Source: Cycloclasticus sp. symbiont of Poecilosclerida sp. N
GTDB taxonomy: Bacteria; Pseudomonadota; Gammaproteobacteria; Methylococcales; Cycloclasticaceae
Length of the DNA stretch: 64,000 nucleotides
NCBI GenBank assembly: GCA_002101205.1
Contig: LWTM01000072.1
Coordinates: forward strand, 32,127-96,126
Direction of reading: 5' to 3'
The notes under the pieces were generated by a model. That model ran no database searches, had not been told where the DNA came from, and saw nothing but the letters and a program-made list of their open reading frames with translations. A program made the translations under genes and the position numbers. Below are positions 1 to 9,003 of this stretch, piece by piece; position 1 is the stretch's first letter; each line of letters begins with the position of its first letter.

Positions 1-172
1 GTGACCGCATCAGGCGCGATACTTCCATTTCGTTCATGCCACGCGGTATTTTATCAAGCTCACCGCAGCGTAAGTTTTTTGGAATTTCATCAAATAAATC
101 ATCTATGCTATCAACACCGATGGTGCTTAACATTTTCGATATATCGTGATCAGAATGGGGGATAAATGGCAT
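1..172 (-). CDS. gcvPA: Glycine dehydrogenase (decarboxylating) subunit 1, N-terminal part (cut by window edge)
   Basis: Only the first 57 codons are present; the gene continues beyond position 1. The protein begins [15 protein letters not shown] and continues with [13 protein letters not shown], which is the typical start of the alpha half of the split (two-subunit) P-protein of the glycine cleavage system. With GcvPB it forms the PLP enzyme that decarboxylates glycine and passes the aminomethyl group to GcvH. The ATG lies 5 bases after the gcvH stop, so it is the third gene of the gcvT-gcvH-gcvPA operon and should share its glycine riboswitch. The split form, rather than a fused gcvP, is what the length and start sequence suggest; the rest of the gene cannot be checked. 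Confidence 0.85.
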   Translation of the reverse strand, partial: MPFIPHSDHDISKMLSTIGVDSIDDLFDEIPKNLRCGELDKIPRGMNEMEVSRLMRS

Positions 173-177
173 TTTTA

Positions 178-570
178 CTACTCGTCTTCTGTCAAACTTT
201 GATAGCCGTCCGCATCTAGTAAATCATCTAGCTGTTTAACATCTGCTGGCTTGATAAGAAAAATCCAACCATCATCGTAAGCCGAGTCATTAATCGCTTC
301 TGGACTATCTTCTAACGCGGCATTAATCGCAACAATTTCGCCCGAGACTGGCGCGTAAATATCCGATGCGGCTTTAACTGATTCGACCACACTGCACTCG
401 TCGCCTTTATCGATATTAGCGCCCACTTCGGGTAGTTCAACAAACACTAAGTCACCCAACAATTCTTGCGCGTGGTCGCTAATCCCTACACGAACATTGC
501 CATCGGCTTCCAATAAAGCCCACTCGTGTGAGGCGGTGTATTTTCTATCATCAGGTGTATTAGACATCAT
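178..570 (-). CDS. gcvH: Glycine cleavage system H protein
   Basis: The 130-residue lipoyl carrier shuttles the aminomethyl intermediate between the P, T and L proteins. The lipoylated lysine is K66 in the motif [10 protein letters not shown], and the flanking hammerhead ([19 protein letters not shown], then [13 protein letters not shown]) is complete. Length matches the family (about 125-130). The gene sits 12 bases after gcvT and 5 bases before gcvPA, so it is co-transcribed. The start has two adjacent ATG codons (MMSNTP); either could be used. The C-terminal tail is acidic (LTEDE), which is not unusual. Confidence 0.96.
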   Translation of the reverse strand: MMSNTPDDRKYTASHEWALLEADGNVRVGISDHAQELLGDLVFVELPEVGANIDKGDECSVVESVKAASDIYAPVSGEIVAINAALEDSPEAINDSAYDDGWIFLIKPADVKQLDDLLDADGYQSLTEDE

Positions 571-582
571 TATTTCCTTTTC

Positions 583-1674
583 TTAAAGTTCTATTTGTAC
601 TGTGCCCTGGCGCACAAAACGGGGCTTTACAACACGAGCGGCTTTCAATTTACCACGAATATCAATTTTACATGTTTCACCAATACTTGCGGGGACGCGC
701 GCTAACGCGATGGATCGCCCCAGTGTTGGCGAATAGCCTCCGCTGGTGATTTCACCTTGCGATCCATCGTCTAATAAAACGGTTTGACGCCCTCGCAACA
801 CCCCTTTATCTTCCAGCAATAAGCCAACAAATTTATCGCTATCCGCTTTTTCTCTTATTGTTTCTAGCGCGACTCTTCCTATGAAATCACGGTTCGTGGG
901 CTGCCAAGAGATTGTCCACGCAAGGCCTGACTCTAACGGGTTCGTTGTCTCGTCCATATCTTGCCCGTACAAGTTCATGCCCGCTTCAAGCCTTAGCGTA
1001 TCTCGCGCACCTAACCCGCACGGCTTAACGCCCACTTCAAGCAACTGCTTCCAAAAGCCTTCGGCCACATCTTCAGGCAACATGATTTCAAAGCCATCTT
1101 CGCCTGTATAACCCGTTCTGCCGACAAACCACTCGCCATGCCAGCACGCATTAAACGGTTTTATTTCTGCGGCTGAAAGACCTAATCGCTCAGGCAATAA
1201 AGGGCATACCTTTTGACGCGCTTTGGGTCCTTGCACCGCAATCATCGCTAAGGCTGCTTTTTCATCTATCACTACATCAAAGCTTTCAGCTTGCTTGTCT
1301 AACCATGCAATATCTTTATCGCGTGTTGACGCATTAACGACTAAACGATAATTTTTATCCTCTAGGAAGTAAACAATCAGGTCATCAATAATGCCCGCAT
1401 CATCATTTAACATACAGCTGTATAAGGCTTTACCCGGGCGCGTTAATTTAGCAACATCATTCGCCAATAGGTGTTGCAAATACGCCTTTGCTTGTTCGCC
1501 ATTAACGTCCACCACTGTCATATGCGACACGTCAAACATGCCGCCAGACATTCTTACGGCATGATGTTCATCAATTTGCGAAGTATAATTCACCGGCATA
1601 TCCCAGCCGCCAAAGTCGACCATGCGGGCGCCTAATTGACGATGCGCTTCATTTAAAATTGTTTTTTTAGTCAT
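583..1674 (-). CDS. gcvT: Aminomethyltransferase (glycine cleavage T protein)
   Basis: The 363-residue protein transfers the methylene group from lipoyl-GcvH to tetrahydrofolate and releases ammonia. The start was placed at the ATG at 1674 ([15 protein letters not shown]), because the in-frame upstream extension (20 residues) runs through the riboswitch terminator and is not conserved-looking. Family hallmarks seen are [14 protein letters not shown] near the N-terminus, MFDVSHMT, the [12 protein letters not shown] segment and [18 protein letters not shown]. It is the first gene of the operon gcvT-gcvH-gcvPA and lies directly behind a tandem glycine riboswitch. Confidence 0.97.
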   Translation of the reverse strand: MTKKTILNEAHRQLGARMVDFGGWDMPVNYTSQIDEHHAVRMSGGMFDVSHMTVVDVNGEQAKAYLQHLLANDVAKLTRPGKALYSCMLNDDAGIIDDLIVYFLEDKNYRLVVNASTRDKDIAWLDKQAESFDVVIDEKAALAMIAVQGPKARQKVCPLLPERLGLSAAEIKPFNACWHGEWFVGRTGYTGEDGFEIMLPEDVAEGFWKQLLEVGVKPCGLGARDTLRLEAGMNLYGQDMDETTNPLESGLAWTISWQPTNRDFIGRVALETIREKADSDKFVGLLLEDKGVLRGRQTVLLDDGSQGEITSGGYSPTLGRSIALARVPASIGETCKIDIRGKLKAARVVKPRFVRQGTVQIEL

Positions 1675-1689
1675 TACTTTTCTCAACAC

Positions 1690-1724
1690 AAAAAAGGACG
1701 GCACGCGAAAACCACATGCCGCCC
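1690..1724 (-). terminator. Riboswitch-controlled intrinsic terminator before gcvT
   Basis: On the minus strand a 12-base-pair stem (1724-1713 with 1707-1696, a few G-U pairs) closes a 5-base loop and is followed by six T residues. It lies between the second glycine aptamer and the gcvT start, and its 5' arm abuts the 3' end of aptamer 2. This is the arrangement of an ON switch in which glycine binding prevents termination. The switching mechanism is inferred from layout. Confidence 0.8.
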
Positions 1725-1921
1725 CTCTGTCCAAAACCTGAAAGTTTAACGGCGCTTATACAGCCCTCTTTCCTCTTAGGTGGTCGCTATATAGCGCCTC
1801 TCTCCAGAGCTAATTGGCTGCTTAGTACAAAACAACCCCTCTTATGGTCCATTTGCCTGAGCGATTACGGACGGGTTACGCCTTCGGCGTCGGCCTAACA
1901 CCGAGTTCTCCCAAAAGAGTT
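1723..1921 (-). promoter_or_regulatory. Tandem glycine riboswitch
   Basis: Two aptamer copies read on the minus strand. Aptamer 1 (about 1921-1838) contains GCCGAAGGCGTAACC and ends CGCTCAGGCAAATGGACC. Aptamer 2 (about 1810-1723) starts CTCTGGAGAGAGGCGC, contains AAGCGCCGTTAAAC and ends TTTCAGGTTTTGGACAGAGG. The 'GCCGAAG..AA' and 'CTCAGGCAAA..GGAC' signatures are those of the glycine riboswitch family, and the position directly upstream of gcvT fits. A linker of about 25-30 bases joins the two aptamers. Confidence 0.93.
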
Positions 1922-1934
1922 AAATTAATGTTTT

Positions 1935-1963
1935 ATTGTACGCTGGACGAAACCTTTTTTCTA
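1935..1963 (-). promoter_or_regulatory. Candidate promoter for the gcv operon
   Basis: A TACAAT -10 box (1940-1935) lies 17 bases downstream of TAGAAA (1963-1958, 4 of 6 matches to the sigma-70 -35 box). It would start transcription just ahead of the first glycine aptamer. The fit to consensus is modest; the position is the main support. Confidence 0.4.
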
Positions 1964-2099
1964 CACCTGCCGGGTAGGCACCACCTATGAATATTGCCCC
2001 ACCTACAGATCAAGTAGATACCAATTTATTCGTATTTTCCGTTCAAAGCAGGGCTAAAGTCTCAGCTATAGTTCTGCTAATTTAATGATTATCTAGCAA

Positions 2100-3287
2100 T
2101 CAGCGCTCAGTAAATGCGCCACCAAAAGCCCTTGTAATCGGCTTGGCCAAATACGCCAAAACCGTTCGTTTATTCGTTTGAATATCTATCGACGCCGTCA
2201 TGCCTGGCTTGAGGGTGATGTCTGCCAATTTATCATTATCTTTTTTCGAGTCCTCATCAAGAGTTACTTGAGCACGATAATAGGTTGCCGCTTGGTTATT
2301 TGAATTCTCTACCAAAGTATCTGAGCTAATATAGCTTAACGTGCCTGACAAACCACCATAAATTGAATAGTCAAAAGCATCCAGTTTGATGGAAACAGGC
2401 ATATCTAAAGACAATTGACCAATATCCACTGGATTAATTTTAATCTCCACTATCATGCCATCCTCTGTTGGAGATATTTGCATCAGTTCATCACCAGATC
2501 GCAACACTCCTCCGAGAGTATTAAACTTAAGGTATTTAATAATTCCAGTCACAGGCGCTTTGATTTCAGTATGCTCTAATACACTTTGCCGCTCATCCTG
2601 TTTATACTTGGCAATATCTAACTCCGCCTCAAGTTTTGTTATTTCCTGATGAACTTTGCTCAGGTATTTATTGCGCGTGTTAGTGATTTTTCTTTGTCCT
2701 TCATCCACCTTCTGGCGAGCATTCATAACCTCGAGTTCACTGGTGCTTCCCGACGCCATCAGGTTCTCCTGCATACCAAGTACCGCCCGAGCCATACTTA
2801 AGCCAGATTTCAAACCTTCTATTTCATCGCTCAGGCTCTGTTTACGCTGTTCGTACAATCTTTTTTGGGCTTCAACAAAAACAGAAAAGCTTTTAAATTT
2901 TTCTCCGAATACAGGATCTTGACCACTCGCCTCTGCCTCTGCTCTGACAAGCGCAACACTTAAAGATGCTACTTTTGAACGACTTTCTTCAAAGGTAGCG
3001 CTAATGCGCCGCTTCTCTAAAATAGCGAGAATCTGTCCTTCAATGACAGCATCACCTTCTTTCACTAAAATTTCTGCCAGCACACCGGCATTGGCCGCTT
3101 GAACAATCTGTGTCCGCCCACTCGGAATTATTGCTCCGTTCGTACGAACAGTTTGGTCAATTTCAAATATTGAAGCCCAGGCAAAAAACATCACCAAACC
3201 AAAAAACAAAAGCAATGGCATCGAAAGCCCATCGCTATCCTCATCACTTGCGACAACCGAAACCTCTTCGCCAGCATCATCACTCAT
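2100..3287 (-). CDS. HlyD-family type I secretion membrane fusion protein
   Basis: The 395-residue periplasmic adaptor links an inner-membrane ABC exporter to an outer-membrane TolC-type channel. One membrane segment lies near residues 24-42 (LLLFFGLVMFFAWASIFEI), followed by a biotinyl-lipoyl-like segment (AGVLAEILVKEGDAVIEGQ), a long coiled-coil region (about 90-210), and the returning barrel segment (EIKAPVTGIIKYLKFNTLGG). The C-terminus has the family motif LKPGMTASIDIQT. It overlaps the upstream ABC gene by 4 bases (ATGA), so the two are translationally coupled. It resembles the LapC-type adaptors of large-adhesin exporters, but substrate assignment is inference. Confidence 0.9.
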   Translation of the reverse strand: MSDDAGEEVSVVASDEDSDGLSMPLLLFFGLVMFFAWASIFEIDQTVRTNGAIIPSGRTQIVQAANAGVLAEILVKEGDAVIEGQILAILEKRRISATFEESRSKVASLSVALVRAEAEASGQDPVFGEKFKSFSVFVEAQKRLYEQRKQSLSDEIEGLKSGLSMARAVLGMQENLMASGSTSELEVMNARQKVDEGQRKITNTRNKYLSKVHQEITKLEAELDIAKYKQDERQSVLEHTEIKAPVTGIIKYLKFNTLGGVLRSGDELMQISPTEDGMIVEIKINPVDIGQLSLDMPVSIKLDAFDYSIYGGLSGTLSYISSDTLVENSNNQAATYYRAQVTLDEDSKKDNDKLADITLKPGMTASIDIQTNKRTVLAYLAKPITRAFGGAFTER

Positions 3288-5371
3288 GCTACTTTCTCTC
3301 TTGATTGCATTTGACTTTTTAGCTTTTCAAGCACTTCTTTTTTAGGTCCGCTCATCACAATTTTGTTATTAGAAATAACCAAAATATCATCAACCAAATC
3401 CAACATTTCCATTTTATGCGTCACTAAAACCAACGTATGTTCAGCCTTCACTGATTCTCGAAGCGCTTTTCGAACGTTGACCTCTAACGGCCTATCCATT
3501 GATGCCGTAGGTTCATCTAGAAGCCATATTTTAGGTTTGCGCAAAAACACACGAGTAAGGTTAACTAGCTGTTTTTGCCCACCAGAAAGCCCTGTACCAC
3601 CTTCGTAAATTAGTTGCTGTAAACCTTTCGGATTAGGCGCAATAACGGCTGCCAACAATCCCGTCATCCTTGCTACTTCTAGAATTTCTTGATCTCCAGG
3701 GTCGAGCATCCCTAGCGTCAAATTTTCACGTAAAGTACCGGCAAACAAACGCCCCTCTTGCTGAACTAAGCCTACATATTCAGATAGTACCGGTTTAGCA
3801 ACATGAGCAAGGTCTATATCATCAAGCAAGATACGGCCTTGCTGTGGCTTATACATGCCTGATAACAACCGCAATAATGTTGTTTTTCCTGCACCTATCG
3901 GACCGAGAACACCAATTTTTTGACCCTGCCTGATGGTTAATCCTGGCACAACAAGAGCAACACGCTCTCCATATTGAACAATTACTTTTTCAAACTGAAA
4001 ATTTCCTCGGACATGCTCCAGAACCACCGGCTGTTCTTGACCGTGATGGTCATCCTCCAATGCCCATAGGTGGTCCAAACCTTTAATGGCCGCCTTACAG
4101 TGCGCCCATTGCACTAAGTGCCCAGGGATAGCTACTACTGGCGCAAGAATTCGACCCGAAAGAATTGAGCAGGCAATCAAAGCACCGAGTGTAATTTCTC
4201 CTTTACTGACTAATAAAGCACCCGTAGCCACAAGTAGCATGTAAGAAACTTGCTGAAACGATGCTGATAAAAATTGTGTATGCTGACTAATTATACGCAT
4301 TTTTGTTTCGTAATCCCGCGCTTCATCTGTCGTGCTCATCCACCTTGACAGCATGCGCCAACCACCCTGACCAGATTTAATTGTCTCAGCACCCTCAACA
4401 GACTCTACTAACAAACCTGTTTTAAAATTAATAGCACTATTTGCATCACTTGCCAATTCATCAACTCGGCGACGGTAATATAGTCCAGTTAAGACACTGA
4501 TAACGAAAAAGATAATAGGTATTATAGCGAGTGGCTTAGCAATCATAAACAACACTGATGCAAAAATGAAAACGAAGGGAGCATCAACAATCAAATGAGA
4601 AGTAGCCGATGTTAAAAACACACGAATCGTTTCATAACCACGCATTTGAGAAGCAAGCCCCCCAACACTATTAGGTAACTGATCAAGCCTGGCATTCAAA
4701 AAACGCATATAAACGCTTCTTGCCAAACGCTTATCAACCTCGTCTGTCAACCTATCGTAAAGTTTCGCCCGCGCTTTCTTTGTGAACAGCTCATAAAGGA
4801 TAGCAACAAAGATACCAAGACTGAGCACCAGTAATGTTTGAGTTGCGCCTGTCGGCACAACACGATCATAAACCTGCATGGTATAAAAAGAAGCAGCCAA
4901 GGCCACAACGTTAACAACCACCCCAGCAAGAACAATCTCAAGAAGCCTGCGTTTATGAGAAAGTACTTCGTCATAAATCAGTTTATACACGGGGCTATTG
5001 CTGGCACTAAAAGGACGAGAAAGTTGCAAGCTGGCTACCTGATAATCAACCAAATCATTATACGCAACCTCCTTCCATTCACTCCCACGCTCCTGATACC
5101 ACTCAACCACCCACTGCTGCCGAGCATTAACACCTCGCAACACACCCCAGTCTCCACCAGAAGACAACAGTAACGCAGGTGTTAATGCCGGGTCCGGCGA
5201 ACTTAGCCATTGCTCAGGTTTCAGATGAAGCCGATTCATCACGTGTTTTAATCCATCTTTATGGCTATAGCCAGCACCTACAGGCACTGTTTCCACCGCC
5301 TCTTGCAATGCAAGCCTGTCAATAACAACATTCTGTAACTGCGCCAAGCGTGCTATGCAGGTAAGCAACAC
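3284..5371 (-). CDS. Type I secretion system permease/ATPase (LapB-like ABC exporter)
   Basis: The 695-residue ABC exporter has three parts. An N-terminal C39-peptidase-like region (about 1-125) lacks an obvious Cys-His catalytic pair, so it probably binds rather than cuts the substrate. A transmembrane domain follows (about 140-420), then an ATPase domain with Walker A GPIGAGKTT (near 490), signature LSGGQKQ (near 593) and Walker B IWLLDEPTAS (near 614). The start is GTG at 5371, with GGAGG upstream inside the end of the tolC-like gene, 2 bases away. Gene order is channel, ABC, adaptor. Such degenerate-C39 exporters usually carry RTX or very large adhesins, but none is encoded nearby. Confidence 0.92.
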   Translation of the reverse strand: MLLTCIARLAQLQNVVIDRLALQEAVETVPVGAGYSHKDGLKHVMNRLHLKPEQWLSSPDPALTPALLLSSGGDWGVLRGVNARQQWVVEWYQERGSEWKEVAYNDLVDYQVASLQLSRPFSASNSPVYKLIYDEVLSHKRRLLEIVLAGVVVNVVALAASFYTMQVYDRVVPTGATQTLLVLSLGIFVAILYELFTKKARAKLYDRLTDEVDKRLARSVYMRFLNARLDQLPNSVGGLASQMRGYETIRVFLTSATSHLIVDAPFVFIFASVLFMIAKPLAIIPIIFFVISVLTGLYYRRRVDELASDANSAINFKTGLLVESVEGAETIKSGQGGWRMLSRWMSTTDEARDYETKMRIISQHTQFLSASFQQVSYMLLVATGALLVSKGEITLGALIACSILSGRILAPVVAIPGHLVQWAHCKAAIKGLDHLWALEDDHHGQEQPVVLEHVRGNFQFEKVIVQYGERVALVVPGLTIRQGQKIGVLGPIGAGKTTLLRLLSGMYKPQQGRILLDDIDLAHVAKPVLSEYVGLVQQEGRLFAGTLRENLTLGMLDPGDQEILEVARMTGLLAAVIAPNPKGLQQLIYEGGTGLSGGQKQLVNLTRVFLRKPKIWLLDEPTASMDRPLEVNVRKALRESVKAEHTLVLVTHKMEMLDLVDDILVISNNKIVMSGPKKEVLEKLKSQMQSREKVA

Positions 5372-5373
5372 GA

Positions 5374-6657
5374 CTACACACCCTCCACGTCGTCAGACAA
5401 TACTTGAGGTAAACCACGTACCGTCACAAACAAGCGCCAAAGAACTGTCAGACGCGATGCTTGAGTATCCGCTAATTGCACTTGAGCTACCACTAGATCG
5501 CGAGCAGCATTCATAACATCGAGCCATGTTTTACGACCCACCAAAAATTGATAACCGTAGGATTCCGACACTAAACGAGCCGCTTCTAAGGAGGACTCCA
5601 ATGATAATATTCGACTTTCGAACGATAACATCAATGCATAATCTGAAGCCACTTGATCCGTCACTTCTAATCTCTGAGACTGGACCCTAGCTAACGCTGC
5701 CTCACGGCGGTGGCGAGATTCTTTTACACGAGAAAAATTGGATAAGCCCGCTCCAAAGCGCGTATTAAAACCAACATACATTCGCGCTTCTGAACCGGTG
5801 CCTTCATAAACTAAGTTGCCCTCTTGATACTCTGCTCTTAAATACAGCTCTGGCCATTTGTCGGCTTTAATTTCTTTTAATTCTGCATCTGCAGTCAAAA
5901 GCTCAGCTTGCGCACGAACAATACTGGGGCTAACGGCCAGCGCATCAATCTTCATACTGTCCATGTCAATATTGCTACTTAAGCCTCTTGGTGATGGCTG
6001 ATTGACGTCTAAATCTACCTTGCTGACCGTCCGTCCGGTTAATTGAGACAATTGTGACAGGGCGATTCTTTCTTGAGCTAGCGCCACTGAGACATCTGCT
6101 TTAGCGCTCGCCAAACGCCCTTGCGCTAGAGCTAAATCACTGCTTGATGAAACGCCTTCTTTTACTCGGCTCCTTACGCGCTCAAGCAAACTTTCATGCG
6201 TAGAAAGGCTGGTCTGCCTCGCTTGACGCCTCAAGGATGCAGACAGCCAAGAACCATACTGTTGAACAACACGTATGGCTATTTCTTTTCGGGTTTCTTC
6301 AAGGGTAGCATAGCCAACGGCTTCTCTAGCCTCCGCTTTACTTAGCCCCGCCGTCAAACGACCGCCAGACCATAAAGGCTGAGTCAGCCGCACAGTGGCA
6401 ACATAATCATCCCCTTGATAAGACCGGTCAGATTCGTCCGCATCAACCGCCTCCATACTAATTAAGGGCGTGGGGAAAAACTGCCAACGAGCCGTTTCCA
6501 CGCCAGAGGCATACGAGCTAAGCTCCGCCTGGCGTAATTCGACTAACGGGTGCGACTTAACAGCTTCACCAATCATTTCCTGCAGCGAACTAGCAGCAAC
6601 AGACCAAGAACTCATTAATAAAAAAACGGCTGTTGCAGCCAAAAATCGTTTATACAC
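5374..6657 (-). CDS. TolC-family outer membrane channel protein
   Basis: The 427-residue protein has an N-terminal signal peptide (MYKRFLAATAVFLLMSSWSVAAS, predicted cut after the Ala-rich end). Two internally similar outer-membrane efflux repeats follow, with the typical LRQAELSSYASGVETARW and GRLTAGLSKAEAREAVGYATL helices. It would form the outer-membrane exit duct for the type I exporter encoded immediately downstream. The start codon is GTG at 6657. It is the first gene of the three-gene exporter operon and is similar in layout to the LapE-type channel. Confidence 0.92.
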   Translation of the reverse strand: MYKRFLAATAVFLLMSSWSVAASSLQEMIGEAVKSHPLVELRQAELSSYASGVETARWQFFPTPLISMEAVDADESDRSYQGDDYVATVRLTQPLWSGGRLTAGLSKAEAREAVGYATLEETRKEIAIRVVQQYGSWLSASLRRQARQTSLSTHESLLERVRSRVKEGVSSSSDLALAQGRLASAKADVSVALAQERIALSQLSQLTGRTVSKVDLDVNQPSPRGLSSNIDMDSMKIDALAVSPSIVRAQAELLTADAELKEIKADKWPELYLRAEYQEGNLVYEGTGSEARMYVGFNTRFGAGLSNFSRVKESRHRREAALARVQSQRLEVTDQVASDYALMLSFESRILSLESSLEAARLVSESYGYQFLVGRKTWLDVMNAARDLVVAQVQLADTQASRLTVLWRLFVTVRGLPQVLSDDVEGV

Positions 6658-6725
6658 GATAGCATTACCTTTAGTTCTGTTTAATTACGCGTCTCTTTAT
6701 GACGGGTAGCTCTCGTTACTAGCAC

Positions 6726-6974
6726 CTAAACCTTATGGTACACGCTTGCACATAATTCATCGTAGATTGTAGAATATATCCGCACGGGAAACAATAAACA
6801 TGTCTGGGTTTCATTGCCAGCGGGATAAATCAGGCCGTCTGTATAAGTTGTTGATAATACGCCATTAGGCGTTTCCAATTCTATGCCACCATAAGGCCTA
6901 CAACTGGTGCCATACTGCCGATGGATTTCAAGTTTTCGATTAACAGTCTCTATGGCTAAAGTTGAATTGAGCAA
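6726..6974 (-). CDS. Unrecognised short open frame (82 codons)
   Basis: The frame opens after a TAA shortly upstream and would need a TTG start; no convincing ribosome site was seen. The product is not recognised. It contains RPYGGIELETPNGV and TTYTDGLIYPAGNET and ends YHKV. It lies between the tolC-like gene and the ferredoxin gene on the same strand. It could be a small orphan gene or the remnant of a longer one. No membrane segment or known motif was seen. Confidence 0.25.
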   Translation of the reverse strand: MLNSTLAIETVNRKLEIHRQYGTSCRPYGGIELETPNGVLSTTYTDGLIYPAGNETQTCLLFPVRIYSTIYDELCASVYHKV

Positions 6975-7245
6975 AGAAGCCTCATCTATGCTCCATGAAA
7001 CTTACAAGGTGAAATTGGCGTGAAGCGCCAAGGGAGGGCTCCATGGGGTATGCCCTATGGGTATAAAGCCCCCTCATTAAAAAAGATAAAACTCATAGCG
7101 CATCATGTCATTGACTCACTCCATGCGCCCGCCCACCTGAACACAGAGCAAGTCATAGAACCACTCCCTTGCTTAACTTGTCATGATCCAAAAATAAATT
7201 GCTTAACACCTGCTTTAGCTGACCATTACAGTAAGGCGTTTGACT
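6975..7245. other. Gene-free stretch with a small hairpin
   Basis: No supported gene was seen here. A perfect 6-base-pair hairpin (TTGGCG-TGAAG-CGCCAA, 7015-7031) is followed by a run of imperfect GGG/CCC-rich repeats (about 7030-7075) containing near-palindromic CCATGGGG and CCCTATGGG segments. A plus-strand open frame over 7020-7355 runs into the ferredoxin gene and has no family resemblance. Confidence 0.3.
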
Positions 7246-7554
7246 TTAAATCAATAGGCGGGTTATACGCTCTCCCCGTTCAACTTGCCTTTCAAAAATC
7301 TCATCAATATCGGCTTTGTTTTTATATCGGTACCATGTTCCTTCGGGGTAGATAACTAAAACTGGCCCTTGTCCGCAACGATCTAAACAACCGGCCTTGT
7401 TAACGCGCACGCCATTAGGTTTTGCCAATCCTGCCGCTTTGATTTTTTCCTTTAGGTAATCACACAACTCTTGCGCACCATGGTCTTCACAGCTCGCTCG
7501 GCCATCTGTTCGCTTATTCGTGCAGAAAAACACGTGCTGTTTGAAATAGGACAT
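7246..7554 (-). CDS. (2Fe-2S) ferredoxin domain-containing protein (thioredoxin-like fold)
   Basis: The 102-residue protein has cysteines at 11, 22, 31, 56 and 60. The pattern C11-x10-C22 ... C56-x3-C60, with motifs HVFFCTNKR, ASCEDHGAQ and NKAGCLDRCGQGPVLVIYPEG, is that of the thioredoxin-like [2Fe-2S] ferredoxins. It probably carries electrons in the cytoplasm; no partner is known. It follows cysN by 12 bases and may be co-transcribed with cysDN, which would place it in sulfur assimilation, but that link is only positional. Confidence 0.85.
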   Translation of the reverse strand: MSYFKQHVFFCTNKRTDGRASCEDHGAQELCDYLKEKIKAAGLAKPNGVRVNKAGCLDRCGQGPVLVIYPEGTWYRYKNKADIDEIFERQVERGERITRLLI

Positions 7555-7566
7555 TACTGAGCAAGC

Positions 7567-9003
7567 TTACAAATCATCTATCTCGCGACAACCCCATTCT
7601 GGGAATTGTTCACACACAAGCTTGTTCAAGTCTTTTTCGAATGCACTGTATTGCCTCGCTTGTGATGGCTGAGCTGTTTCTTGAGATTGGCGCTGAATCA
7701 TGCCTGCCGCTAATGTGGCGTGTGTGTATTTGTCTATCACGATAAAACTACCTGTGCCTTTAATATCGCTATACCCATCGAAAGCGATGGCTTGTTTTAA
7801 CGAGAGATGACACTGCGCTATTTCATTCAGTTGTAATTTATTAGCGGCGATTTTCTCTAGCGTATTTACATCGACTTTATGCTCAATTTTAACGAACTGC
7901 CCGGGCACAACGTTGCTCGCGCGCTTAATCAAATAATCGGTATTCGCCTGCATTGGCGTTTCGCTCATCCACACCAAGGTCACATCGAACTGGCTGGATA
8001 TTTGAGGAATATCGGTTGTTTTAACAAGCATATCGCCACGGCTAACATCCACTTCATCTTCGAGCGTTAGGGTGATTGCCATAGGCGCAAACGCTTCGTC
8101 AATCGCCATATCGGTTTTGCCAATCGCTGGCTGAATCACTTGTTTAACCACCGAGGTTTTATTCGACGGTAAGACGGACACAGCGTCGCCAACTTTGATG
8201 CTACCTGCAGCAATCGTCCCACAAAATCCTCTAAAATCTGGATGTGGACGATTAACGTACTGAACTGGCAAGCGGAAATTTTCAAGATTAACCGTATCTT
8301 CTAATCGAATAGTGTTCAATTGCTCCATTAAGGGCACATCGCTATTCCAAGGCATATTTGCGCTGGCGTTAACGACGTTATCACCAGTAAGCGCAGAAAC
8401 GGGGACAAAAACAGGGTTATCAATACCGATGCTACCAGCAAAATCCAAATACTCAGCTTTAATTTCGTTAAAACGCTGCTCACTAAAGTCGACCAAATCC
8501 ATTTTATTCACGGCAACAACGATATGTTTAATGCCCAGCAAACTGGTAATGTAACTGTGGCGGCGCGTTTGTGTCTGCACGCCATGGCGCGCATCAATCA
8601 AGATAATCGCCAAGTCCGCCGTTGACGCGCCTGTTGCCATATTGCGCGTGTACTGCTCATGCCCTGGGGTGTCTGCAATAATGAATTTACGCTTATCAGT
8701 GGCAAAGAAGCGGTAAGCCACATCAATAGTAATGCCTTGCTCTCTTTCAGACTGAAGGCCATCCACCAGCAAAGCAAGGTCAATCGTTTCGCCTGTTGTG
8801 CCGTGCTTTTTTGAGTCTTTATTGATGGCCGCAAGCTGATCTTCAAAAATCATTTTACTGTCGTGTAATAAGCGGCCGATTAACGTACTTTTGCCGTCGT
8901 CCACGCTGCCGCAAGTAATAAAGCGCAGCAGCTCTTTGTTTTCATGCAGATGAAGGTAGGCTTCAATATCTGACTCAATCAGCTTGTTTTGCTCAATCGC
9001 CAT
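7567..9003 (-). CDS. cysN: Sulfate adenylyltransferase subunit 1 (GTPase)
   Basis: CysN hydrolyses GTP to drive CysD's formation of adenosine 5'-phosphosulfate from sulfate and ATP. GTPase motifs are complete: G1 GSVDDGKST (near residue 32), G3 DTPGHEQYTRNM (near 113) and G4 VNKMD. EF-Tu-like domains 2 and 3 follow. At 478 residues it ends without the APS-kinase (CysC) domain found fused in some species. The stop codon is 12 bases before the ferredoxin gene. Its start shares one base with the end of cysD (9003). Confidence 0.96.
   Translation of the reverse strand: MAIEQNKLIESDIEAYLHLHENKELLRFITCGSVDDGKSTLIGRLLHDSKMIFEDQLAAINKDSKKHGTTGETIDLALLVDGLQSEREQGITIDVAYRFFATDKRKFIIADTPGHEQYTRNMATGASTADLAIILIDARHGVQTQTRRHSYITSLLGIKHIVVAVNKMDLVDFSEQRFNEIKAEYLDFAGSIGIDNPVFVPVSALTGDNVVNASANMPWNSDVPLMEQLNTIRLEDTVNLENFRLPVQYVNRPHPDFRGFCGTIAAGSIKVGDAVSVLPSNKTSVVKQVIQPAIGKTDMAIDEAFAPMAITLTLEDEVDVSRGDMLVKTTDIPQISSQFDVTLVWMSETPMQANTDYLIKRASNVVPGQFVKIEHKVDVNTLEKIAANKLQLNEIAQCHLSLKQAIAFDGYSDIKGTGSFIVIDKYTHATLAAGMIQRQSQETAQPSQARQYSAFEKDLNKLVCEQFPEWGCREIDDL

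Noticed and set aside
7020..7355. 111-codon plus-strand open frame
   Set aside because: It runs antisense into the ferredoxin gene, has no family resemblance and starts in the GGG/CCC repeat region.
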